The notes under the pieces: model-generated | The model's database searches: none | What the model saw: only the letters and a program-made list of their open reading frames with translations | What the model was told of the DNA's origin: nothing | Translations under genes and position numbers: made by a program | Part shown: one piece after another, positions 1 through 6,274 of the stretch | Layout: each line of letters opens with the position of its first letter | Position numbering within the stretch: the first letter of the stretch is position 1 | From: Planctomycetota bacterium | GTDB taxonomy: Bacteria; Planctomycetota; Phycisphaerae; UBA1845; CAIVHJ01 | Length of the DNA: 8,879 nucleotides | Reading direction: 5' to 3' | Assembly: GCA_022573485.1 (NCBI GenBank) | Contig: JACZTW010000156.1 | Location: 1 to 8,879 of the forward strand

Positions 1-374
1 ACCAGTTCACCGAGAGCTGCCGGCTGATACGCAGTCGCGGCGATCAGACTGTTGAGCGCCATCGCCGCCCAGTGCCCGCCCTTCGTCGGCGTTCGGCTGG
101 ACAGCTCAAGCACCGCGACCGTCATCGATTCAGGGTTGAACAAGTCCTTGTGGAAGTAGTCGAACGTTCCGTCAAACGAGTAGTCTGCGGCGAGGCGCGA
201 CTCTCTGTACCCGCACCGTTCCAAATAAGGGCGCAGGCTAACGGCAGTGAGATTAGTGGCTTTCACGGCGACGAGTGACTCCCTTACTCCACCGTATTGG
301 TCATCGGCCCGCTGACTGACCCGGCTGTAGAAATGATACTCGGTCAGGCGATCCAACGCGACACGGAAGCTTCT
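1..374 (-). CDS. Partial hypothetical protein, 3' end beyond window, 5' end disrupted
   Basis: On the minus strand a frame stays open from 374 down to position 1 (about 124 codons). It reads like real protein, for example RLTEYHFYSRVSQRADDQYG and, later, FDGTFDYFHKDLFNPESMTV. I do not recognise a family, and the C-terminus lies outside the window. No convincing start exists: possible ones are TTG at 356 or GTG at 266, neither with a clear ribosome binding site. Upstream in the same frame are three TGA codons (375-377 and two more before an ATG at 551 that begins MKNLRFGDQVVW). A second minus-strand frame is open from about 519 to 301 and may carry the upstream part. The picture fits a gene with one or more frameshifts or nonsense changes (decay or sequence error), or a short gene with a weak start. 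Coding status is fairly likely; gene boundaries are poor. Confidence 0.5.
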
Positions 375-551
375 TCAGGCGGCGCGCGAATTGGAATGGG
401 CCGAGAATATGCTTCAATTGGCATCTTCCGCCAGGATCGAGAATCCTGCACGACATCCCATTCAGAATGAGCGGACCGGTGACGCCTTGGCTCGCCGTTC
501 CGTCCGGTTCATACGCCACACCACCTGATCGCCAAATCTGAGATTCTTCAT
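375..551 (-). pseudogene. Possible disrupted 5' part of the left-edge gene
   Basis: This stretch lies directly upstream (minus strand) of the open frame at 1-374. The ATG at 551 starts a plausible N-terminus, MKNLRFGDQVVWRMN, in the same frame as the downstream coding region, but TGA codons interrupt that frame three times. An alternative frame, open across 519-301, gives QLKHILGPFQFARRLKKLP before it diverges from the downstream frame near 350-370. Either a -/+1 frameshift joins the two frames or the region has decayed. No Shine-Dalgarno sequence precedes 551. I cannot tell a genuine pseudogene from non-coding sequence or from assembly errors. Confidence 0.3.
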
Positions 552-616
552 GGATCGGGTGGCAAGTTATACGGGTAGGTGGAGGGTCTGCGGAGTTGGT
601 GTGCGCGGATGAAAGA

Positions 617-644
617 AGGGATCAGGGAAAAGGGAACAGGGAAC
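617..644. repeat. Four-unit heptamer tandem repeat (AGGGAWM)
   Basis: Four consecutive 7-nt units are visible: AGGGATC, AGGGAAA, AGGGAAC, AGGGAAC. The array lies in the non-coding stretch between the left-edge gene and the thioredoxin gene. It is purine-only on the plus strand apart from single T/C positions. It resembles the purine-rich short repeats scattered between genes in some planctomycete genomes (from general knowledge, not searched). No function is evident. Confidence 0.6.
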
Positions 645-742
645 AGTGAGGGCGTAGTGGGTGGAAAGCGTATGCGCCAAACGAACCCAAACTTCGCGTA
701 AGCGCAAGGCCGGAAGGGGATTATGAGGATAGCGGCAAGGCA

Positions 743-763
743 TCAGCGGTCAGCAGTAAGCGG
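743..763. repeat. Short imperfect repeat (AGCGGTCAGCAGTAAGCGG)
   Basis: Degenerate copies of an AGCGG/TCAGC motif occur back to back here (TCAGCGG, TCAGCAG, TAAGCGG), giving three 7-nt units. It is intergenic, and the pattern resembles other low-complexity heptamer repeats of this region. Biological role unknown; the assignment as a repeat rests on the threefold unit only. Confidence 0.4.
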
Positions 764-810
764 ACGGGGTTCGGCGGGGGGCTGGTCCGAACGGCGGCTG
801 GGGGTCGTGA

Positions 811-839
811 TTGTGGTGGGGGGTGGACGGCGGTATCAT
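811..839 (+). promoter_or_regulatory. Candidate sigma-70-type promoter for the thioredoxin-TPR gene
   Basis: TTGTGG at 811-816 and TATCAT at 834-839 are separated by exactly 17 nt. The -10 matches TATAAT at five of six positions; the -35 matches TTGACA only at its TTG. Transcription would begin near 846, giving a leader of about 75 nt before the ATG at 923. This rests on motif inspection alone; one G-run (818-823) falls in the spacer. Confidence 0.35.
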
Positions 840-909
840 GGGATGGAAGCATCTCTCTGTTTTCAGCGGCTCGTCGGCAGGTGCAAAGTGCCGGGCGGGC
901 GGGTTGCAT

Positions 910-915
910 AAGGAG
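910..915 (+). promoter_or_regulatory. Ribosome binding site fixing the start at 923
   Basis: AAGGAG lies 7 nt before the ATG at 923, an excellent Shine-Dalgarno match and spacing. It decides between the ATG at 923 and the longer in-frame opening at 881, which has no such site. The chosen start also places a good signal peptide at the very N-terminus. Confidence 0.85.
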
Positions 916-922
916 TACAGCA

Positions 923-1846
923 ATGCAAAGCACACGGTTGGTTGGGCTGGTGGTCGGTGTGGGGGCAGTTCTATCCTCGGCGGCGGTCGCGAACGCGGGG
1001 CCGGCGAAGATCGAGTGGGTCACGTCCTACAGTGACGCCACCAAGATGGCCAAGGACACCGGCAAGCTGATGATGATCGATTTCCACGCGGAATGGTGAG
1101 GAGCCTGCAAGGCGCTTGATGCCAAGACCTTCACCGACGGTCAAGTCATCAAGCTGGCGGAGCAGTTTGTTCCGCTTAAAGTCGATTGTGACACGAACAA
1201 AGACCTGGCGAAGCGCTTCAAAATCCGGTCGCTGCCCACGATCATCTTTGCAGATGCCACTGGCAAGCGGATCGAGAAGCTCATCGGATACAAGCCGCCC
1301 AAGAAGTTCGCCGCGCACATGCAGGATGTGCTCGCGTTCCACAGCGGGTTGAGCGAGCTGCAGGCCAAATTCAAAGCCGATCCGCCCGACCTGGAGGCGG
1401 GTCGTAAGCTGGCGACGGCCTACGCCAATCGCGGGAAGGTCAGCCTGGCCAAGAAGGTGATCCGCAAACTCGAGAAGGCCGACCCGGAAAACAAGGCGGG
1501 CCGCCTGACCGAACCATATTTGGCGATGGGCGAGTATTACCTCGACGAGGAAGAGAAACACAAGGTGGCCATCCGCTGGTATACCAAGGTCGTCGAGCAC
1601 GCTTCGCAGCCGGAGACCGTGGCCCAGGCCCATTACCGGATCGCCGTGGCGTATTTCGACAGCAGAACCCAGCACGCCGAGAAATCCAACAAGTTCGCAA
1701 CGAAGCTGCTTGCCGCCCGTGAAGCCATCGATGCGCTGCAAGCGATAGACGGCGTGCCGGAGGAGCTCCAGTCGCAAGCCAAGGATCTGGCCGACTCCGT
1801 CAGCAAGGACTTGGCCCTGCATGAGAAGCTCAAGAAGAAGGACTGA
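923..1846 (+). CDS. Secreted thioredoxin-TPR protein with in-frame UGA at active site (candidate selenoprotein)
   Basis: The frame runs from ATG 923 to TGA 1844-1846 (307 residues) if the TGA at 1097-1099 is read through. Residues 1-25 form a Sec signal peptide (hydrophobic VGLVVGVGAVLSS, cleavage after ANA). Residues about 30-140 are a thioredoxin fold: DFHAEW-(UGA59)-GACKAL gives the W-C-x-x-C active-site motif with the first Cys codon replaced by UGA; resolving Cys62; LKVDCD strand; cis-proline loop SLPTIIF with Pro105. From about 150 to the end the protein is helical with TPR-like repeats (LEAGRKLATAYANRGKVSLA; AMGEYYLDEEEKHKVAIRWY; AHYRIAVAYF). Coding quality is the same on both sides of the UGA. 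The likely job is thiol-disulfide exchange in the periplasm. Selenocysteine is inferred; a nonsense mutation or base error (TGC/TGT to TGA) is the alternative. If UGA terminates, only a 58-residue stub is made, and I see no good restart with a ribosome binding site downstream. Confidence 0.8.
1095..1135 (+). promoter_or_regulatory. Candidate bacterial SECIS-like hairpin around the UGA
   Basis: GGUGA (1095-1099, including the UGA) can pair with UCACC (1131-1135), and GG 1100-1101 with CC 1128-1129 across one bulged U. Inside, CAAG (1108-1111) can pair with CUUG (1115-1118) around a GCG loop, or GGC (1111-1113) with GCC (1121-1123) around a seven-base loop starting with G. The overall size of 41 nt, with the UGA in the lower stem, resembles the E. 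coli fdhF selenocysteine insertion element. The apical stem is short (3-4 bp), so support is moderate at best, and no folding energy was computed. Confidence 0.35.
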
Positions 1847-1916
1847 CCGGCGGAGCACGTGCGGGGACGCGAGGCTCAGAATCGATCGCGGATGATGACC
1901 TCTTCGAACCGCAACT

Positions 1917-2609
1917 ATGCGAGCCACGATCTACAATGGCGACGTGTGCGGGAACGGATCGTTCGGATGGCGATTCCGGTTCAGAATCATGGCGCCCGTC
2001 CTGCACACTTTGCTCGTTGGTGTGGTGGCGGGCGTGATAAGCAGCGAGCACGGCATTTACAACGAGAACATTGTCTTCCTCTGGACCGTGCCAACCATCA
2101 CATCTGCCCCGTTCGCGGTGATCGCACTGCTGTTCGCCAACATCCCCACGCTGATCAGCATACCTGCCTCGCCTGCTGTCTTGCAGGAAGTCCTGCCAGC
2201 AGCTTCGTTCACGATCATGGGCGGTCTTCAGTGGTTCCTGATCGGGCAGTGGATCGACAGGGCAATTGCTGAACGACCTTCAAGACGCCGGAAGCTCTGC
2301 ACGAAGCGATTCGCCGCGATGTTGCTGCTGTCCGGCCTGAGTCTTGGAGCTCTTCCACTCTTGCTATTCAGATTCATCGACTCGTTATACGTCTACGGCA
2401 TGGGCGAGGTGGGCATGGCTTTCATCTTACCCACGATCGCGACTTGGGGATCGGCTGGACTTCTGATCCTGATTGCCCTTTACGGCATGATCCGATTCCC
2501 AAGGGCCTGGCCACCGGGCCACTGTGTTCTCTGCGGTTATGACTTGCGCGGCTCCAGTCAGCGCTGTCCCGAATGCGGCACTCCCTTCCAGCAACCCGAA
2601 TCCGGGTGA
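1917..2609 (+). CDS. Five-helix membrane protein with C-terminal CxxC zinc ribbon
   Basis: A protein of 230 residues (from ATG 1917) with about five hydrophobic segments: around 25-42, 51-75, 88-110, 132-152 and 165-192. A cytosolic-type zinc ribbon follows at the C-terminus: Cys203-x-x-Cys206-GYDLRG…Cys217-PE-Cys220-GTPF. I associate this short ribbon with many membrane or hypothetical proteins in Planctomycetes; it probably binds one zinc through the four cysteines. Neither ATG 1917 nor the in-frame ATG at 1989 (MAPVLHTLLVG) has a clear ribosome binding site; 1989 would start the protein directly at the first membrane segment and is a fair alternative. It lies 70 bp downstream of the thioredoxin gene on the same strand. 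I do not recognise a specific function. Confidence 0.75.
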   Translation: MRATIYNGDVCGNGSFGWRFRFRIMAPVLHTLLVGVVAGVISSEHGIYNENIVFLWTVPTITSAPFAVIALLFANIPTLISIPASPAVLQEVLPAASFTIMGGLQWFLIGQWIDRAIAERPSRRRKLCTKRFAAMLLLSGLSLGALPLLLFRFIDSLYVYGMGEVGMAFILPTIATWGSAGLLILIALYGMIRFPRAWPPGHCVLCGYDLRGSSQRCPECGTPFQQPESG

Positions 2610-2650
2610 TCGCATGATCCAGCCGCGCCGTCCGCCATGTACAACGCCTG

Positions 2651-2677
2651 TCCTTGGTGTCTTGGTGTCTTCGTGGC
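2651..2677. repeat. ACACCAAG-type octamer tandem repeat
   Basis: Three 8-nt units follow one another: TTGGTGTC, TTGGTGTC, TTCGTGGC (minus strand: GCCACGAA GACACCAA GACACCAA), preceded by TCC. It sits in the 81-bp gap between two convergent genes. The CACGAAGACACCAAG type is a dispersed intergenic sequence I recognise from many environmental bacterial genomes; that statement is from memory and was not searched. No coding role. Confidence 0.6.
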
Positions 2678-2690
2678 CTGCGTGATCGTA

Positions 2691-5600
2691 TCACGTACGG
2701 ATGGGGGTTCGCAATTGGCCGGTGACTGCGGCGGGGCGGATGACTTGCATGGCGCCGACGAACAGTGAGAACAGCGCCGGCACCAGCACCAACGTGAACA
2801 GCGTCGAGACGATCAGCCCGCCGACCACAACGGAGCCCAGGCCCTTGTATAACTCGCTGCCGGCACCGGTCATGAGGATCAGCGGGCTCATGCCGCACAC
2901 GCTGGTCAGGGCGGTCATGAAGATCGGCCGAATGCGCGTGCGCACGCTGAGCGTGATGGCATCGCGCGGAGCCAACCCGCCGTCACGCATGTTGTTCAGT
3001 GCCTGATGCACGATGAGGATGGCGTTGTTGACCACAATGCCGACCAAAATCACGAAGCCCAGCATAGTGACCACGTCCAGCTTCTGCGTCGCCACCAGCG
3101 GGTTGGCCAGCGTCAGCTTGTGTACGATGGCGAGTCCCGCGAACCCGCCCACCGTGGCGGGGATGATCGTGAACATGATGACGAACGGATACACGAAAGA
3201 CTCAAACAGGGCGGCCATCAGCAGGTAGGTAATCAGAATCGCCAGCCCGCCGCGACTGGTGCCGATGCTGACCAGGCTGTCGATGCTCCAGCCGTGCCAC
3301 TCGCCGAACAGGGCCTTGCGGGTCTGCACGAGCTTGTCGGCATTGCCGGCGGCCATGATGAAAACCGACTTGGGGATGCGGCCGCTTTGACGCATCGGAG
3401 TGATGATGTCATCTTGCAGGATGGTCATGGCGGTCTCGAGGGCCATGTTCTCGTCCGGCCGGACCGTCAGCGTGACGGAAGGCATTTCCTCGATGTGGTT
3501 GATTTGCTGCGGCGCGGCGGTGCTTACGATCTCGACAATGGAGCCCAATGACACAATCTGCCCGATCGGCGTGAAGATGGGCGTCTTCTGGATCTCGTCG
3601 GAAGTCGCGTGCTGCAAGCCCTCGACGATGACGGCCAAATCGATCTCGTCACCGCGCTCGCGGAAGCCGCCCGGCACGAAGAAGCCCTCGACGCAGGCTT
3701 CGACAATTTGCCCGACGTCGCGCACGTTGAGCCCGACCTCCGCTGCCCGCACGCGATCAGGAATGACCTGCAACTCGGGCCGCCCGAGGTTGTAGTTCGC
3801 TGGATCGGCCTGCGGATGGCCGAAACGCGGCCTGATCTCCCTCTGCAACTGCTGCGCAACCGCCGTCACCTCCTTCAGATCGTTTCCGCGAATCTCGAGT
3901 TCGATGGAGTTGCCGCTGCCGCCGATCTGGCCGAAGAGCGAGGTCTGAAAGAAGATCGGGAACACGCCCGGTATCTTGCCGCCGGCGTGCTCAAGCAGAT
4001 TGACCAACGGCCTGACGACGTCTGCGTCGCGGCTGGTGGCCCCCATGAAACATCGACCGCTGGATGCGACATAGAAGAAGTTCTCGATCGCGGGCGGCGG
4101 CGTGCGGTTCGCGTCGAGTTTCTCGCGGGCACTCTCGACTGCAGCCGCCGCGTCCTTCGGTGTGATGCGCGGCCCGTGTTCACCGGATTCTCCTTCCGGG
4201 GTCGGCTTCTTGGCGTCGGCGTATTGCTGCTCCGCCGCGGCCAGCTTCTGTTCCAGGGCGACGACGACATCGCGATTCCACTTGTCGTCCAGGGCTTGCT
4301 TCTTGGCGGCTGCACTCTCGCTGAGTCCTTTCGGATAGTCCTCCACGGCGAAGTCCTGGTCCCAGTAAGGATCGATGGTGTCCTCCAGAACCTCACCCAT
4401 CCTGCGAAACTCATCCAACGACAGTCCCGGCGATGTGAACAGGAAGCCGAAGACGAGGTTGCGATTGCCGCTGGGCAGGTAATCGGTGGGCGCCATCAAA
4501 CGATAGCTGCCATAGAGCGATCCGCCGACCAAGCTGCCGACCACCGCCAACCGCGCGAGCACGCTGCCGTTGATGGTGTGAATCAGCGTTCCGAAAGCAT
4601 GGGCGAAACGTCCGTACGTACGTTCGCCGCGCCCGACAGCGCGGGCGTGCAGCGTTCTGGCGGCGACGGTGGGGATCACCATCATAGCCACCACCAGCGA
4701 GAGCCCGACCGACGAGGCAATGGCGATGGCGATGTCCTGGAACAATTGTCCGGCTTCTTCCTTCAGGAAGACAACCGGCAGGAAGACGGCCATGGTGGTC
4801 AGCGTGCTGGCCAGCACTGCGCCCCACACTTCGACGGCGCCGTCCAGCGCCGCGCTGAAGCGGTCTTTGCCCATTTGGCGATGACGATAGATGTTTTCGA
4901 GCACAACGATGGAGTTGTCCACGACCATCCCGACCGCAAAGGCCATCCCGGCGAGCATGACAACGTTCATCGTGCGGCCCAGCACCGTCACGACCAGGAA
5001 CGAGCCCACCACGGATATGGGGATGCACAGCGCCACGATGGCCGTCGCCGATCCGCTGCGTAAGAACAAGAGCAAGACGATCACCGCCAAAACGCCGCCG
5101 TACAACAGGTTGTTGAGCACCAGGTTGATGGCGGCGCGGATGTACACTGTTTCGTCGTAGAGTTGCGTCAGCACAAGCTCGCGATCGAGCGGCTCGAGAA
5201 TCTCGCGGTTGACCTTGTCGATCTGCACGCCGAGATTGCGCATGACCTCGATGACATTGCTGCCCGTCTCACGCCGCACCGGCATGGCCAGCACGGGCTT
5301 GCCGACCGAGCGAACGAACGAATACTGTTTCTTGTATGTCGAGATGACTTTGGCGATGTCTTTGACGTAGACCGGTCCGCCGGCGCCGTGGGCGATGACC
5401 GTGTTCTCGACTTGCTCGAGGGTTTCGAACTGGCCGAGAGTCCGCCAAGTGTAGTCACGTTTGCCGCTGGCGATGGTGCCCGCGGAGATGTTCTTGTTTT
5501 GCTGGCGCAGCGCGTTCTCGAGATCGCGAAAGGTCACGCCGCGGGCGGCCATCAGGGCCACATCGACGCGGATTTGCACTTCGCGTTCCCGGCCGCCGTA

Positions 5601-6131
5601 AACGTCGATCGACGCCACGCCCTGGGCCCGTTCCAGAATCGGTTTGATCTTATCTTCCGCGAAGTCCTTGAGCGTCGAAGGATCCTCACCGGGGGCGGCA
5701 TAGAAGATCAGCCAGGCGATCGGCGAGTTCAGCGCGGCGTCGGCCGCCTGCACGGTGGGCTCATCGACCTCATTGGGATAGCCGCTCACTTGCCGGAGCT
5801 TGTCGGAAACGTCGCGGAGGGCGGCGTCCTTGTCCGTGCCCACGAAGAATTCCAGCACGATCGTTGCGTTGCCTTCGGTCGATGTGGACGTCATTTTCCT
5901 GAGATCGCCGACGCCTTTGAGCCTCTCTTCCTGCCGTTCGACGATCTCGCGCTCGATTTCCTGCGGACTGGCGCCTTCCCAGAACGTTTGCACGGTGATG
6001 CGCGGCTCATCGACGTTGGGGATGAGTTGAATCGGAATGGCGAAGACGCTGAGCACGCCGAACAACGTCAGCAGGATCACGCCGACCGTGACCTTCACTG
6101 GATTGTTGATGGCGAACCGAATAATGCCCAT
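2691..6131 (-). CDS. RND-superfamily efflux pump, inner-membrane subunit (AcrB/HAE1-like)
   Basis: A protein of 1146 residues with the two-fold repeated RND layout: TM1 near 11-33, porter domain with GTDKDAALRDVSDKL and coil regions, TM2-6 about 335-490, TM7 about 525-545, second porter domain to about 955, and TM8-12 about 960-1130. The N-terminus (NPVKVTVGVIL…FAIPIQLIPNVDEPRITV) is typical. The TM4 proton-relay motif reads VGMVVDNSIVVLEN (Asp405, then Asn406 where AcrB has a second Asp). TM10 has VGIVVNNAILIVHQ (Asn1035-Asn1036, no AcrB-type Lys). The protein is about 100 residues longer than AcrB; most of the excess is a charged, Ala/Lys/Glu-rich insert at about 603-680 that may form a coiled coil. 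Upstream lies the periplasmic adaptor, so this is an operon of a proton-driven exporter. Substrate unknown. No strong ribosome binding site precedes ATG 6131. Confidence 0.95.
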   Translation of the reverse strand: MGIIRFAINNPVKVTVGVILLTLFGVLSVFAIPIQLIPNVDEPRITVQTFWEGASPQEIEREIVERQEERLKGVGDLRKMTSTSTEGNATIVLEFFVGTDKDAALRDVSDKLRQVSGYPNEVDEPTVQAADAALNSPIAWLIFYAAPGEDPSTLKDFAEDKIKPILERAQGVASIDVYGGREREVQIRVDVALMAARGVTFRDLENALRQQNKNISAGTIASGKRDYTWRTLGQFETLEQVENTVIAHGAGGPVYVKDIAKVISTYKKQYSFVRSVGKPVLAMPVRRETGSNVIEVMRNLGVQIDKVNREILEPLDRELVLTQLYDETVYIRAAINLVLNNLLYGGVLAVIVLLLFLRSGSATAIVALCIPISVVGSFLVVTVLGRTMNVVMLAGMAFAVGMVVDNSIVVLENIYRHRQMGKDRFSAALDGAVEVWGAVLASTLTTMAVFLPVVFLKEEAGQLFQDIAIAIASSVGLSLVVAMMVIPTVAARTLHARAVGRGERTYGRFAHAFGTLIHTINGSVLARLAVVGSLVGGSLYGSYRLMAPTDYLPSGNRNLVFGFLFTSPGLSLDEFRRMGEVLEDTIDPYWDQDFAVEDYPKGLSESAAAKKQALDDKWNRDVVVALEQKLAAAEQQYADAKKPTPEGESGEHGPRITPKDAAAAVESAREKLDANRTPPPAIENFFYVASSGRCFMGATSRDADVVRPLVNLLEHAGGKIPGVFPIFFQTSLFGQIGGSGNSIELEIRGNDLKEVTAVAQQLQREIRPRFGHPQADPANYNLGRPELQVIPDRVRAAEVGLNVRDVGQIVEACVEGFFVPGGFRERGDEIDLAVIVEGLQHATSDEIQKTPIFTPIGQIVSLGSIVEIVSTAAPQQINHIEEMPSVTLTVRPDENMALETAMTILQDDIITPMRQSGRIPKSVFIMAAGNADKLVQTRKALFGEWHGWSIDSLVSIGTSRGGLAILITYLLMAALFESFVYPFVIMFTIIPATVGGFAGLAIVHKLTLANPLVATQKLDVVTMLGFVILVGIVVNNAILIVHQALNNMRDGGLAPRDAITLSVRTRIRPIFMTALTSVCGMSPLILMTGAGSELYKGLGSVVVGGLIVSTLFTLVLVPALFSLFVGAMQVIRPAAVTGQLRTPIRT

Positions 6132-6171
6132 GCGATCGCTTTCAAAGGGAGGATGATACAGACTCTCGAGC

Positions 6172-6249
6172 CGTGAGCTTCCCTTCGGGTCTGTCTTCGA
6201 CCCTGAGGCTCAGACCCGAAGGGAGCCTCAGGGTCGAAGACAGCTCACG
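6172..6249. repeat. Interleaved palindromic element between adaptor and pump genes
   Basis: Three exact inverted repeats are nested here. Outer arms CGTGAGCT (6172-6179) and AGCTCACG (6242-6249). Arm A, 14 bp (6180-6193), pairs with 6211-6224. Arm B, 21 bp (6191-6211), pairs perfectly with 6223-6243. The order is A-B-A'-B', so the A and B hairpins overlap at their edges and are largely mutually exclusive (or pseudoknotted). The element fills most of the 143-bp gap between the two efflux genes and would lie in their shared mRNA. It may be a REP-like mobile palindrome or a structure that tunes expression or stability of the second gene. Confidence 0.85.
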
Positions 6250-6274
6250 CGGACGTTCACTACTTTTGAACTCC

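Larger units (their letters stand above)
552..922. other. Long non-coding stretch upstream of the thioredoxin gene
   Basis: About 370 bases with no convincing gene on either strand. It holds the AGGGAWM heptamer array, the AGCGG-type repeat, four plus-strand G-runs (766-769, 776-781, 800-804, 818-823), a candidate promoter (811-839) and the ribosome binding site of the next gene. Short open frames here have no ribosome binding site and protein-like content is poor, so I treat them as chance. Confidence 0.6.

Noticed and set aside
766..823. G-quadruplex from four G-runs upstream of the thioredoxin gene
   Set aside because: The loops between runs are about 6, 18 and 13 nt, too long for a confident quadruplex; the G-richness is noted only.
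811..1035. Short open frames upstream of and overlapping the thioredoxin signal peptide
   Set aside because: They are in other frames, lack ribosome binding sites, and the AAGGAG before ATG 923 identifies the real gene.
1097..1099. Reading UGA as tryptophan or glycine through a genome-wide code change
   Set aside because: At least four genes here (thioredoxin, membrane protein, adaptor, pump) end naturally at TGA, and Trp or Gly would not restore a CxxC active site.
971..1927. A 318-codon open frame on the minus strand
   Set aside because: It is antisense to the thioredoxin-TPR gene, has no ribosome binding site or recognisable domain, and its openness follows from the codon bias of the plus-strand gene.
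2681..2695. Terminator hairpin CGTGAT-CGT-ATCACG at the end of the pump gene
   Set aside because: The stem is only 6 bp, overlaps the stop codon and is not followed by a T-run on either strand.
3609..5063. A 484-codon plus-strand open frame (and another at 5163-6176)
   Set aside because: Both are antisense to the RND pump, whose family identity is clear; the His/Asp/Arg/Gly-rich content is typical of shadow translation.
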